From Candidatus Cybelea sp. (GTDB lineage: Bacteria; Vulcanimicrobiota; Vulcanimicrobiia; Vulcanimicrobiales; Vulcanimicrobiaceae): a stretch of DNA of 64,000 bases. Shown here piece after piece: positions 7,941 through 17,595 of this stretch; positions within the stretch are counted from its first letter, which is position 1, and every line of letters begins with the position of its first letter. Location: the NCBI GenBank assembly GCA_036489315.1, contig DASXFZ010000026.1:1-64000 (forward strand), in the 5' to 3' direction. The notes below the pieces were generated by a model. The model did no database searches. It was not told the origin of the DNA and was given only the letters and a program-made list of their open reading frames with translations. The translations under genes and the position numbers were made by a program.

Positions 7941-8405
7941 ATGGATCGTTCGCACAGAGTCGACATCAGCGGGCTGCTCGGCGGGGGTCGCCAGCTCATG
8001 GCGATCGACGACGAGGTGCCGATCGAGCCGTTCGAGGGACTCGCGTTTCCGGAGCCGGTCCGAATCGCGCTGGAACTGCGCCAGGCCGATGGTATGCTCG
8101 CCATCGAGGGAAGCGTCGACGCGCGGGTGCGCGGCAGCTGCGACGCCTGCCTCGAAGCCGTGGACCTGCGGGTTCACGTCGACGTCGACGAGCGCCTCGA
8201 CCCGACGCACGGCCGCGAAGAAGATCCCTTCGGCGACAGCAACGTCTTGACGGGGCAGCGTCTCGACGTGGCCGATCTGGCCCAACAGATCGTGCTCAGC
8301 GCGCTGCCGCTCGGCCTGCGGTGCAAGGAAGATTGCGCAGGCCTGTGCGGGGTTTGCGGGGCGAATAGGAATATGGGCGAATGCTCGTGCGACGTCGAGC
8401 AATGA
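7941..8405 (+). CDS. yceD: YceD/DUF177 family protein (23S rRNA accumulation)
   Basis: The 154-residue product has the DUF177 layout: an N-terminal strand-rich half, CDACLE, and the C-terminal cysteine cluster CKEDCAGLCGVCGANRN. It stands immediately before rpmF, the position conserved across bacteria, where the protein is linked to 23S rRNA accumulation. ATG 7941 is chosen because the family begins close to it; the in-frame extension upstream is not conserved-looking. It heads the operon yceD-rpmF-fabH-fabD-fabG-acpP-ffh. Confidence 0.9.
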   Translation: MDRSHRVDISGLLGGGRQLMAIDDEVPIEPFEGLAFPEPVRIALELRQADGMLAIEGSVDARVRGSCDACLEAVDLRVHVDVDERLDPTHGREEDPFGDSNVLTGQRLDVADLAQQIVLSALPLGLRCKEDCAGLCGVCGANRNMGECSCDVEQ

Positions 8406-8424
8406 CTTTATCGATCGGAGAATT

Positions 8425-8619
8425 ATGGCGAATCTAAAATGGAAGACGCCGCGCAGCAAGACGCGCAGCCGGCGGGCGGCAAACTGGAAGCTCGGCCCGG
8501 TGACGACCGTCCAATGCCCGCAGTGTCACCAGCCGAAGCGGCCGCATTTCGCGTGCGAAAACTGCGGCACGTATAAGGGCCGTCAGGCCATCAAGGTAAC
8601 CGAAGAGTCCGCCGGTTAG
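8425..8619 (+). CDS. rpmF: 50S ribosomal protein bL32
   Basis: The 64-residue basic protein begins MANLKWKTPRSKTR and carries the CPQC...CENC zinc-ribbon type found in bL32. It lies 19 bases after yceD with GGAG in front of the ATG, and 35 bases before fabH. It is a structural protein of the large ribosomal subunit. Confidence 0.97.
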   Translation: MANLKWKTPRSKTRSRRAANWKLGPVTTVQCPQCHQPKRPHFACENCGTYKGRQAIKVTEESAG

Positions 8620-8654
8620 CGCGGGTGGTTTCCAGAACCGGCCGGTCCGCATAG

Positions 8655-9644
8655 GTGTCCTTGTGCGGTGTGAAAATCGTCGGCGTCGGCCACTATGCGC
8701 CGGCCCGAGTCGTCTCCAATCACGAGTTAGAGGCTTGGCTCGACACCTCGGACGAGTGGATCACCTCGCGGACCGGAATGAAGCGGCGCCATTGGACCTC
8801 AGATGACGAGGGGACCAGCGACCTAGCCTCCGCGGCCGCGCAAGCGGCGCTCGTTCACGCCGATCTGCGCGCCGCCGACGTCGACTGCTTCATCGTCGCC
8901 ACCGTTACGCCGGACTACTACTTTCCGGCGACCGCGTGTCTGGTCGCCTCGCGCCTGGGGGTCAGCGAGAAGGCGGCTTTCGACATCTCCATCGCCTGCA
9001 GCGGCTTCATTTACGGACTAACCGTCGGCTCGGGGCTGATTCGATCGGGCGTCTACCGCCGGGTGATGGTCATCGGCGCCGAATCGCTCTCGAAGATTCT
9101 CGACAAACAGGATCGCTCGACCGCGATTCTCTTCGGCGACGGCGCGGGCGCCGTGATCCTCGAAAGCTCGCAAGATGATTCGTTTCTCGCCTCCGATCTG
9201 GGAGCCGACGGCAGCCGGCCGGAGCTGCTCTTCGCGCACGGCAGCGGTTTTCGCAAACCGCTCGATCATGACGCCCTCGATGCGAAGGTGCATCTCATTC
9301 ACATGGCGGGCCCCGAAACGTTCAGGCTCGCGGTGACCAAGATGGTGGAATCGACCGACGCCGTTTTGCTCAAAGCAAACCTGAGCAAATCGGACGTCTC
9401 GTTTTTGATTCCGCACCAGGCGAACAAACGCATCATCGACGCGACTGCGCGCTACTTGAATCTGCCCGACGATAAAGTCGTCGTGAACATCGCCGAGTAC
9501 GGCAATACCTCGGCGGCCTCGATTCCCATGGCGCTCTCCGAGGCCGTTCGGGCCGGGCGCGTGAAGCCCGGCGACGTGGTCGTCTTCGTGGCCTTCGGCG
9601 GCGGCCTCTCCTGGGGCGCGGTTGCTTGGAAATGGGCGGCTTAG
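8655..9644 (+). CDS. fabH: Beta-ketoacyl-ACP synthase III
   Basis: FabH condenses acetyl-CoA (or a branched primer) with malonyl-ACP to start fatty acid synthesis. The 329 residues include the catalytic triad of the family: Cys115 in ACSGF, His254 in PHQANKR and Asn284 in YGNTSAAS. The start is GTG 8655 after an AGG-containing stretch; TTG 8661 is an alternative. It is followed by fabD with an overlap. The usual plsX between rpmF and fabH is absent here. Confidence 0.96.
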   Translation: MSLCGVKIVGVGHYAPARVVSNHELEAWLDTSDEWITSRTGMKRRHWTSDDEGTSDLASAAAQAALVHADLRAADVDCFIVATVTPDYYFPATACLVASRLGVSEKAAFDISIACSGFIYGLTVGSGLIRSGVYRRVMVIGAESLSKILDKQDRSTAILFGDGAGAVILESSQDDSFLASDLGADGSRPELLFAHGSGFRKPLDHDALDAKVHLIHMAGPETFRLAVTKMVESTDAVLLKANLSKSDVSFLIPHQANKRIIDATARYLNLPDDKVVVNIAEYGNTSAASIPMALSEAVRAGRVKPGDVVVFVAFGGGLSWGAVAWKWAA

Positions 9645-10597
9645 TGCGCTACGCGGCGGTCTTTCCCGGCCAAGGCTCGCAGGGCGTGGGCATGGGCTGC
9701 GACGCTGCGGCGACCTCGCCCGCGGCGCGCGCGCTGTTCGAACGCGCGGCCGGCGTGCTTGGGTACGATCTGCTGACGCTGCAGCGCGTCGGCCCCGAAG
9801 ATCGCCTGCGCGAGACCGAGTACAGTCAGCCGGCGATCTTCGTGACCAATCTCGCGCTCTACGAAGCCGTGCGCAGCGAGGTTCGGCCGGTCGTCACCGC
9901 CGGCCACTCTTTCGGCGAGATCTGCAGTTTGGTGATCGCCCGTTCGCTGGAATTTGACGAAGGGCTGCGCATCGTCAACGAGCGCGCGCAGGCGATGCAG
10001 GCGGCCGCAGCCCGCAAGCGCGGCGGGATGGCGGCGGTACTCGGATTGCCGGCCGAGCAGATCCGTGCGGTGCTCGAGCGGCTCGCCGCCGAAAACGTCG
10101 GCCAGGTCGCGATGGCCAACTTCAATTCGCCGACGCAGATCGTCATCAGCGGCGACGCAGCCGCCGTCGTGGCGGCGACGCAGCCGATGCTCGACGCCGG
10201 CGCGAAGCGCGTCATTCCGCTCAACGTCTCGGGCGCGTGGCACAGCGTGCTGATGGAGCCAGCGGTCGAGCGGCTCTCGGCTGCGGTGGAGCAGAGCCGC
10301 TTTCGCCTGCCGGAGTTCGACGTGATATCCAACGTCGACGGGCGCGTCTATCGCGACGTCCAAACGATCAAAGAGAACCTGGTCCGGTCGATCGTCGAGG
10401 AAGTGCGCTGGCACGATACCGCCGAGCGCATTTTAACCTACGAGCTGGATCGCGTCGTGGAATTCGGCGCGAGCAACGTGCTCGGCGCGTTGATGCGGCG
10501 GATGCCTAATAGCCCGCAGGTCAGCGTCGTCAGCGACAGCTCGGGTGTCGAGAAGCTTCGCGCCGAGCTGCAGCGCGCGACGGGAGCCACCGTTTGA
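9632..10597 (+). CDS. fabD: Malonyl-CoA:ACP transacylase
   Basis: FabD moves malonyl groups from CoA to ACP. The product begins shortly before YAAVFPGQGSQ and has the nucleophile motif GHSFGE (Ser93 from this start) and GAWHS with the partner histidine. ATG 9632 overlaps the end of fabH by 13 bases; TTG 9626 and GTG 9644 (overlapping the fabH stop) are other in-frame options. The overlap indicates translational coupling in the fatty acid operon. Confidence 0.94.
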   Translation: MGGLVRYAAVFPGQGSQGVGMGCDAAATSPAARALFERAAGVLGYDLLTLQRVGPEDRLRETEYSQPAIFVTNLALYEAVRSEVRPVVTAGHSFGEICSLVIARSLEFDEGLRIVNERAQAMQAAAARKRGGMAAVLGLPAEQIRAVLERLAAENVGQVAMANFNSPTQIVISGDAAAVVAATQPMLDAGAKRVIPLNVSGAWHSVLMEPAVERLSAAVEQSRFRLPEFDVISNVDGRVYRDVQTIKENLVRSIVEEVRWHDTAERILTYELDRVVEFGASNVLGALMRRMPNSPQVSVVSDSSGVEKLRAELQRATGATV

Positions 10598-11340
10598 TCC
10601 TCACCGGGAAGACGGCGATCATTACCGGCGCGAGCCGCGGGATCGGCCGCGCAATCGCCGTCGAGTTCGCGCGCGGCGGCGCCGACGTCGCGCTGGTCGG
10701 CCGCGATATCGAAGCACTCAACGAGAGCGCGGCCGCCTGCGCGAACGCGCGTGCCGGCGCGACCGCCGAAGTCTATCTCGCAGACGTCACCGACCAAGCG
10801 GCGATGGAACGGATTGTCGGAGAGGTCGTCGAACGCTTCGGCCGCCTCGACTGCGCGATCGCCAACGCCGGGCAGTCCATCGACTCGCTGCTCATGCGCC
10901 TCAAACGCGAAACGATCGATCATCTGCTCGACGTCAACTTGAAGTCGGCGTTCTATCTCTGCGCCGCCGCGTCACGGCCGATGATGAAGCGGCGTGCCGG
11001 CTCGATCGTGCTGATGACCAGCATCGTCGGCATGACCGGGAACGCCGGCCAGGCGGCGTACGCCGCCTCAAAGGCCGGGCTCATCGCCCTGTGCAAATCG
11101 CTGGCGAAGGAGTTGGGTTCGAGGAATATAAGAGTCAACGCCGTCGCGCCGGGCCTGATCGAGACCGCGATGACCGAGAAGATGCCCGGCGCCGCAAGGG
11201 AATTTTTGATAAAGCAAGCTGCTCTCGGCCGCGCCGGGAAGCCGGAGGATGTGAGTGGAGCGGTCGCGTTTCTCTGCTCGGATGCTGCCGGCTACATCAC
11301 CGGACAAACGCTCGTAATCGACGGCGGAGTCCTGATGTGA
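10594..11340 (+). CDS. fabG: 3-oxoacyl-ACP reductase
   Basis: FabG is the NADPH-dependent ketoacyl reductase of fatty acid elongation. The 248-residue SDR has TGASRGIG at the cofactor site, NAG near residue 91, and the catalytic Ser143, Tyr156 and Lys160 (YAASK). The TTG start overlaps the fabD stop (TTGA), so it is probably translated by re-initiation. It is followed by acpP. Confidence 0.95.
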   Translation: MILTGKTAIITGASRGIGRAIAVEFARGGADVALVGRDIEALNESAAACANARAGATAEVYLADVTDQAAMERIVGEVVERFGRLDCAIANAGQSIDSLLMRLKRETIDHLLDVNLKSAFYLCAAASRPMMKRRAGSIVLMTSIVGMTGNAGQAAYAASKAGLIALCKSLAKELGSRNIRVNAVAPGLIETAMTEKMPGAAREFLIKQAALGRAGKPEDVSGAVAFLCSDAAGYITGQTLVIDGGVLM

Positions 11341-11370
11341 TCCCAATTACATACTTAATAAGGAGACGAG

Positions 11371-11622
11371 ATGTCCACCACCTTCGATAAAGTGAAGAAG
11401 ATCATCGTCGAACAGCTCGGCGTCGACGAGTCGGAAGTGACGCCCGAAGCGTCGATTACCGACGATCTCGGTGCCGATTCTCTCGACCAAGTCGAGCTGG
11501 TGATGGCGTTCGAGACCGAGTTCAACATCGACATTCCCGACGAGGAAGCGGAGAAGATCAAAACCGTAGGCGATGCGGTCAAGCGCATCGACGAGACGAC
11601 GACGGGTCCCGCGGCCTCGTAA
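11371..11622 (+). CDS. acpP: Acyl carrier protein
   Basis: The 83-residue acidic protein carries the phosphopantetheine attachment motif [10 protein letters not shown] with Ser37. It shuttles the growing acyl chain for FabH, FabD and FabG encoded just upstream. A strong AAGGAG stands before the ATG, in line with high expression. The C-terminal tail TTTGPAAS is slightly longer than usual. Confidence 0.97.
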   Translation: MSTTFDKVKKIIVEQLGVDESEVTPEASITDDLGADSLDQVELVMAFETEFNIDIPDEEAEKIKTVGDAVKRIDETTTGPAAS

Positions 11623-11628
11623 CCCTCG

Positions 11629-12966
<1,338 letters not shown>

Positions 12967-12984
12967 CGAAAGCAAAAAGAGAGA

Positions 12985-13275
12985 ATGGTACGTATTCGTC
13001 TGCGCCGCATGGGCGCGAAAAAACAGCCCACCTACCGTTTCGTGGTCGCCGACGCGCGGGCGCCGCGCGACGGGCGTTTTATTGAGATTCTCGGACACTA
13101 CAATCCGCGGACGGAGCCGCGGACCGTCGAAGTCGACGAAGCCAAAGTGCGCGAATGGCTCGCAAAAGGCGCTCAGCCGTCCGAAACGGTTCGCCGCCTC
13201 TTTGCCGAAAAAGGACTCGTGGAGCGCGGGCCGATTCCGGAGACCAAACGGCAGCCCAAGAGCAAGGCCTCGTGA
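12985..13275 (+). CDS. rpsP: 30S ribosomal protein bS16
   Basis: [18 protein letters not shown] and [13 protein letters not shown] are the signature segments of bS16. The 96-residue protein has AGAGAG-type Shine-Dalgarno just before ATG. Its TGA overlaps the GTG start of the KH protein. The order ffh-rpsP-KH-rimM is the common bacterial arrangement. Confidence 0.97.
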   Translation: MVRIRLRRMGAKKQPTYRFVVADARAPRDGRFIEILGHYNPRTEPRTVEVDEAKVREWLAKGAQPSETVRRLFAEKGLVERGPIPETKRQPKSKAS

Positions 13276-13760
13276 GCTCGTTCGACGACGAGTTCGGCCT
13301 CTTCAGCGAGTCGGTCGCCGATGAGGTCGAGCGCCAGCCGTCGCGCCGCGTAAGCTCTCAGCCGCAGCAGGCCCCGCCGCCGGTTGGATCGCAGCCGGCG
13401 ATGTCGCGCCCCTCGCGGCCGCAGCCCCGGCGCGAACGCCGGCCGAGCCGCCCTTCCAACGATCCGTGGGCCGGCCACCGTCGCGCCAGCGAGCTGCTGC
13501 AGTTTCTCGCGCGCAAACTCGTCGCGAATCCCGACGACGTCACCGTCGAGCTCTTCGTCGACGAGCGTGCGCAGCCGGTGATCGAGCTGATCGTCAACCC
13601 GGACGACCTCGGCAAAGTGATCGGTCGAAGCGGACGCGTCGCACACGCGCTGCGCACGATCGTTCGCGCGACTGCAGAAGGTCGCGTCGCGGTCGATATT
13701 CTCGATACGGAAGAGGCTGCCGGAGGCCCCGAGGATGACCCTTCGACAAGCTCAGGATGA
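13272..13760 (+). CDS. khpA: KH-domain RNA-binding protein (KhpA-type) with disordered N-terminal extension
   Basis: GTG 13272 overlaps the rpsP stop (GTGA). The C-terminal 80 residues form a single KH domain with [13 protein letters not shown], the GxxG loop that binds RNA. KhpA proteins are usually about 75-80 residues; this one has about 80 extra N-terminal residues rich in Pro, Arg, Gln and Ser, probably unstructured. The last residues (DDPSTSSG) are encoded by a dispersed repeat that also forms the start of rimM, so the natural C-terminus may have been replaced. Confidence 0.88.
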   Translation: MSSFDDEFGLFSESVADEVERQPSRRVSSQPQQAPPPVGSQPAMSRPSRPQPRRERRPSRPSNDPWAGHRRASELLQFLARKLVANPDDVTVELFVDERAQPVIELIVNPDDLGKVIGRSGRVAHALRTIVRATAEGRVAVDILDTEEAAGGPEDDPSTSSG

Positions 13761-14280
13761 CGGCGCTGCGCCTAGGGTGACGGCGGACGCTCAGAATGAC
13801 ATAGAAGTCGGAAGGATCGCTGGATTGTTCGGCGTCCGCGGCGAGCTCAAGTGCGACCCGACCAGCGCGGGTCGCACTGTCTTTGTACCGGGCGCCGTGC
13901 TGCGTTGCGAACGCGGCGATTCCTCGAGCTCGATTCGACTGAGTGCGGTTCGCGCGCACCAGAGGCGGCTGCTGGTGCGCATCGAGGGCGTCGGCGATGC
14001 GACCGCCGCGCACGCGTACGTCGGCGCGGTGCTCTACGCCCCGCGCGAGAGCGCCGATCTCGCCGCCGGCGAGTATTTGGACGCCGATCTGATCGGCTGC
14101 CCCGTCGTCTCTGCAAGCGGCACGCCGTACGGTACCGTCGAACGCGTCGAGCACTATCCCGCGAGCGACATGCTCGTCGTCGACGGGCACTTCGTGCCGA
14201 TGGTCGCCGCCATCGTCTTGCAGGTCGACCTCGCAGCGAAGCGCATCGTCATCGACCCGCCCGAAGGTTTGTTCGGCTAG
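13735..14280 (+). CDS. rimM: 16S rRNA maturation factor RimM
   Basis: From IEVGRIAGLFGVRGELKC onward the 181-residue product matches RimM, which assists 30S head assembly by binding uS19; the C-terminal PRC-barrel part includes YPASDMLVVDG and DPPEGLFG. The first 15-20 residues (MTLRQAQDD...) are translated from the dispersed repeat and are not RimM-like. The start could be ATG 13735, overlapping the KH gene by 26 bases, or GTG 13777, which removes most of the repeat-derived part. trmD, normally next, is absent; a convergent gene ends four bases inside rimM. Confidence 0.92.
   Translation: MTLRQAQDDGAAPRVTADAQNDIEVGRIAGLFGVRGELKCDPTSAGRTVFVPGAVLRCERGDSSSSIRLSAVRAHQRRLLVRIEGVGDATAAHAYVGAVLYAPRESADLAAGEYLDADLIGCPVVSASGTPYGTVERVEHYPASDMLVVDGHFVPMVAAIVLQVDLAAKRIVIDPPEGLFG
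13739..13802. repeat. Two copies of the dispersed TTCGACAAGCTCAGGATGAC repeat inside the KH/rimM junction
   Basis: CCCTTCGACAAGCTCAGGATGAC (written here as two parts: CCCTTCGACAAG and CTCAGGATGAC) is followed by a diverged copy GGGTGACGGCGGACGCTCAGAATGAC-like segment. It encodes the C-terminus of the KH protein in one frame and the N-terminus of RimM in another. Confidence 0.8.
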
Positions 14281-15299
14281 CTGTTGTCGGGGTGCGCGAT
14301 CGCGTACGCGGCGACCGCGGCGTCGACGGCCGCTTTGTACGAGCCGCCCTTGCCGATCTGATGATCGAGCGGGGCGCCGAAGCAAGTGTAGATCGTCAGG
14401 TCCAGCGTGTACTGCATCTTATGGTGCGCGCCGCGGCCGGCCTGCAGCGTTCCGGCGGCGACGGTGTTGTCGCGGTTCGGCCCGCAGATCGTTTCGGTCG
14501 ATTGCGCGGGCACGCTCGTTACGGTCGTCATCTTCGCGTTGTAGAAGTGACCGAGCGCGTAGAAGAGTTCGTTGGTCGCACCGGCGAGATCCGTGGATGA
14601 GAACGCGCTGGCCGCGATAACCGGGGCGACGATCACGCCGCGCGACGGTTTGGTCGTCGGCGCGGGCGAGGGTCCGCCGCGCGCGCCTTTGTGCTTGAAG
14701 ACCGAGTCGACGATGCTGCCGATACCCGAGATCGGAACCTTGGCGCCGTTGGTTGAGGTCGGCGCGGGCGTGTTCGAAGGTTGCGTCTCGACGTTCTGCG
14801 TCTCGCGACCGGTAAAGGCGAGGATTTGCTCGCGCGCGAGCAGCGACTGGGAAGCGACGTCGGCGACGTTCGAGACCTGCCCCGTCTGCGAGAAGAGGAT
14901 CACGCCGCTATCGACGCTCACGACCTGCTCGACGACGGCTGCCGAGTCGCCGACCGGCGTGACGTAGCCGCTGATGTAGAAGTCGGCTTTTTGCGAGCGC
15001 GCGTAGTCGAGAAAGTTCGTGCGCTTGACGCCTTCCGGAATCGCCGGGATCTCGAGGCCGCCCGCGGACGCCATCTCCTGGGCGGAGATCTGGGCGATCG
15101 CGATGCCGATCTTCGGGTCGGCGCCGGTCTGCACGTCGAAGGGGTAGATCAAGATGACCGGCACCTGGCTCAGCCGAGGAGCCGGGGGAGCGGACGCTGA
15201 CGACGAGGGCGACGGGGAGGGCGAGGGTGCCGGGGACGGGTGCGGCGGCGCCGCCGCCACCAGCAGCACGAGCGACAAAAATAGCACAGTCCGCTTCAT
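14277..15299 (-). CDS. Secreted hypothetical protein with Pro/Ser-rich linker
   Basis: ATG 15299 gives 340 residues with a signal peptide (MKRTVLFLSLVLLVAAAPP) followed by a Pro-Ser linker. The domain that follows, containing VILIYPFDVQTG, IGIAIAQISAQEMA and KADFYISGYVTPVGD, resembles the periplasmic CsgG/LpoB-like or TolB N-terminal fold by pattern only. A second half begins after a Thr/Pro/Ser linker. I cannot assign a function. Its stop overlaps the convergent rimM stop by four bases. The yihY gene lies just upstream on the same strand. Confidence 0.65.
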   Translation of the reverse strand: MKRTVLFLSLVLLVAAAPPHPSPAPSPSPSPSSSASAPPAPRLSQVPVILIYPFDVQTGADPKIGIAIAQISAQEMASAGGLEIPAIPEGVKRTNFLDYARSQKADFYISGYVTPVGDSAAVVEQVVSVDSGVILFSQTGQVSNVADVASQSLLAREQILAFTGRETQNVETQPSNTPAPTSTNGAKVPISGIGSIVDSVFKHKGARGGPSPAPTTKPSRGVIVAPVIAASAFSSTDLAGATNELFYALGHFYNAKMTTVTSVPAQSTETICGPNRDNTVAAGTLQAGRGAHHKMQYTLDLTIYTCFGAPLDHQIGKGGSYKAAVDAAVAAYAIAHPDNS

Positions 15300-15309
15300 C
15301 ATGAAGGCG

Positions 15310-16122
15310 CTACTCTTCGCGGAGCACGCTCCGATACCCGGTCGAGAGCGTGATGCTGTACTCGGCGCCGAAGAGAAAGATCGAGCCGATGCAATAAAAC
15401 CAGAGCAGCAGTACGAGCGGGGCCGAGAGTGCACCATAAATTCGCGTGAAGTCGACGTGCGTTACGTAGGCCGCGAACGCGTACTGCACCACCGGCCACG
15501 CGATCGCCACGATGGCCGCGCCGCGCGACGCGAAGGCCCACGATATCGGGCGATTCGGCAGCAGGCGGTAGAGGAGCACCGCGACGATGTAGACCAGCGC
15601 GATCGAGATGAGGTAGGCGAGGATATGCGTGATGCGCTGCGGATCGTGAATGCCCGCGACGCGAAAGGTCACGGCAAGCACGACCGGCAGCGCGGTTGCG
15701 ATCAACAGCAGCACCGCGGTCGCCGGCAGCATCACGACCGAGAGCAGCAGATTGTGCACGAGCGGGCGCGACTTGGGAACGTTGAGTGCGCGGTCGAGCG
15801 CGTAGGCGAGCCCCATGAAGAGATTCTTGCCCGACCAGAGCAGAAAGAGAAACGCGATGATGCTCGAGATGCCGCGCCCGTAGATGTACGTCTGGAGGTT
15901 CTCGGAGATGTAATCCCGGAGGGTCGGCGCCAGCGTGCCGACGAGCATCAGCAAACGTCGCTCGGGATTGGGATAGACCAGCGTCGCGGCGCTGAGCGCC
16001 AGCACCATCAACGGAAAGATCGCAAAGAGCGCGTTGAACGCGACGGATTGCGCGTGGAAGGCGCAGCCGTCACGCGAGAAGCGAATCCCGGCTTCACGAA
16101 AGGCGGAGAAGAGTCGCCGCAT
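15310..16122 (-). CDS. YihY/BrkB-family inner membrane protein
   Basis: This 270-residue protein has about six hydrophobic helices and the family's N-terminal pattern AFNALFAIFPLMVLALS, then LLPNRPISW and a final helix with LLLWFYCIGSIFLFGAEY. The YihY/BrkB family is widespread in bacteria; its role is not established and the older RNase BN name is not valid. ATG 16122 is chosen over upstream in-frame codons because the family begins close to this residue. It is transcribed with the secreted protein downstream. Confidence 0.88.
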   Translation of the reverse strand: MRRLFSAFREAGIRFSRDGCAFHAQSVAFNALFAIFPLMVLALSAATLVYPNPERRLLMLVGTLAPTLRDYISENLQTYIYGRGISSIIAFLFLLWSGKNLFMGLAYALDRALNVPKSRPLVHNLLLSVVMLPATAVLLLIATALPVVLAVTFRVAGIHDPQRITHILAYLISIALVYIVAVLLYRLLPNRPISWAFASRGAAIVAIAWPVVQYAFAAYVTHVDFTRIYGALSAPLVLLLWFYCIGSIFLFGAEYSITLSTGYRSVLREE

Positions 16123-16145
16123 CGCAGGCGGTATATCGTTGCAAC

Positions 16146-16664
16146 GTGCCGCTATTCCCACCGGAAGCTCCGGTAACGATCCTACTCAACGGCCACCCGC
16201 TCCCGAGCTACGTCGCGGCGTACGTGACGGACGGCCGCGTCCTCGCCCCGGCCGATCCGCTCCTGACGCGGCTGGCCGACCGGATGTGGATCGAGGACGG
16301 TACGCTGGTCGTCGAGCGCGGTACGACGCGCATCCGCGTGCCGCTGGAGCGGCGCGTGACCGACCGGCTCGACGGAGCCTACGTCGCCGTCGGCCCGGTG
16401 CTGCGCGCCTTCGGCGCAAGCCTGAGCTTCGACCGCAAAGATCATCGGCTGCTCGTCCGTTTGCCGCCCCAGGAGAGCATCGTGACGCCGACGCCCTTCA
16501 ATGCGGCGTTGCCGTCGGTTGCGCCGTCAGCGGTATTCACACCGGAACCGCCGGTGACGCCTCGTCCGGTATGGACCGGCTCCCCGCTTCCGCGGCGAAC
16601 GCCGCTGCCGTTTTCGTCGCCGAATCCGGGACGATCACGACCTTCCCTGCACCGCCGCGGTTAA
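16146..16664 (+). CDS. Copper amine oxidase N-terminal-like domain protein
   Basis: GTG 16146 encodes 172 residues. ILLNGHPLPSYVAAYVTDGRVLAPADPLL resembles the stalk-type domain found at the N-terminus of copper amine oxidases and in many secreted proteins; only this domain is present, so no oxidase activity is implied. The rest is a Pro/Thr/Ser-rich tail. There is no clear signal peptide from this start. Its last 128 bases overlap the convergent oxidoreductase gene, so either tail could be shorter than drawn. Confidence 0.55.
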   Translation: MPLFPPEAPVTILLNGHPLPSYVAAYVTDGRVLAPADPLLTRLADRMWIEDGTLVVERGTTRIRVPLERRVTDRLDGAYVAVGPVLRAFGASLSFDRKDHRLLVRLPPQESIVTPTPFNAALPSVAPSAVFTPEPPVTPRPVWTGSPLPRRTPLPFSSPNPGRSRPSLHRRG

Positions 16665-17595
16665 CGCGCTCGTAGGCTTCGCGCGCGTTCGAGAGCGGAA
16701 TACGCGCGGCAATTGGCGGCGGGTCGATCGCGCCCGATTCGAAGAGCGGCCCGAACTTGCCGTACATCCGTGCGATCTGGTGCAAGTCGAACGCGGCCGT
16801 ATTGATGCCGTACAATCGGAGGCGCCGACGGTAAAAGGTCAACAGGTCGAGCGGAGTCTCCCGGCCGCCGAGCACCGCGTAGATCGCCATTCGCCCCCCC
16901 TCTGCTAAGGAGGCTGCGAGCTCGGGAAAGACCGACGCGCCAATGCCGTTGAGCGCAACGTCGGCTCCCCGGCCCCCCGTTAGCTCCTTCACGGCGTTGG
17001 GCACGTCGTCGAGATCGGATCGCAGCACCGCTTCGGCGGCCAGCCCGTCGCGCGATGCGGTTGAGCTTTTGGAACGAACCAGGGCGATCGCCTTGCCGCC
17101 GAGCGCGTGAACCAGGGCAATCGCCGCTCTGCCCACCGCACCGGCCGCGCCGGCGACGATTGCCCACTCGCCCGCGGAGAACCCCGCCGCGTCGACGAGT
17201 GCGCTCCACGCGGTGACGAAGGGCACGCCGGCCACGGCGGCCTGCTCAGGCGAAAGGTGCGCGGGACGCGCGATGACGGCATTCTCCGGGAGGACCATGT
17301 GCTCGGCGTGCGATCCATCGGCGGTCATTCCCAGCACTCCGCCGCCCGAGCCCCAGACCCGCATTCCGATGTATTTCGGATCGCCGTCGATCACGCGTCC
17401 GGCAAAGTCTCGGCCGGGCGTGCGGGGCAGAGTCACCTGCGGGAAGCGTCCGAGCGCGACGGCGATATCGCTGGGGTTAACGCCCGCCGCCTCGATTTCG
17501 ATGCGGACCGATTGCGGCGGCAGCGCGACGTCGGCGATCTCTTCGATCCGCAAATCGGCGAGCGAGCCGAAGGCTTCAACGCGCAGCGCTTTCAC
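16537..17595 (-). CDS. Zinc-independent MDR-type quinone oxidoreductase
   Basis: The 352-residue protein follows the quinone-oxidoreductase pattern: VNPSDIAVALG, GRDFAGRVIDGD, the nucleotide-binding GAAGAVGRAA and GGRGADVALNGIG. The zinc ligands of alcohol dehydrogenases are absent. It probably reduces an enone or quinone with NADPH. The natural fold ends near GKVVIVPDS; the last 27 residues are a tail that overlaps the opposite-strand gene. It overlaps the methyltransferase upstream by four bases (ATGA), in the operon DoxX-dehydrogenase-methyltransferase-oxidoreductase. Confidence 0.85.
   Translation of the reverse strand: MKALRVEAFGSLADLRIEEIADVALPPQSVRIEIEAAGVNPSDIAVALGRFPQVTLPRTPGRDFAGRVIDGDPKYIGMRVWGSGGGVLGMTADGSHAEHMVLPENAVIARPAHLSPEQAAVAGVPFVTAWSALVDAAGFSAGEWAIVAGAAGAVGRAAIALVHALGGKAIALVRSKSSTASRDGLAAEAVLRSDLDDVPNAVKELTGGRGADVALNGIGASVFPELAASLAEGGRMAIYAVLGGRETPLDLLTFYRRRLRLYGINTAAFDLHQIARMYGKFGPLFESGAIDPPPIAARIPLSNAREAYERVNRGGAGKVVIVPDSATKTAAAFAAEAGSRSIPDEASPAVPV

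Noticed and set aside
7818-8459. In-frame upstream extension of the transglycosylase gene on the minus strand
   Set aside because: It is antisense to yceD and rpmF, has no protein-like start, and a good ribosome-binding site stands before ATG 7817.
15154-16176. Plus-strand open frame of 340 codons opposite yihY
   Set aside because: Composition is dominated by Arg, Asp, Glu and His, as expected for the antisense of a membrane protein; yihY is clear on the other strand.
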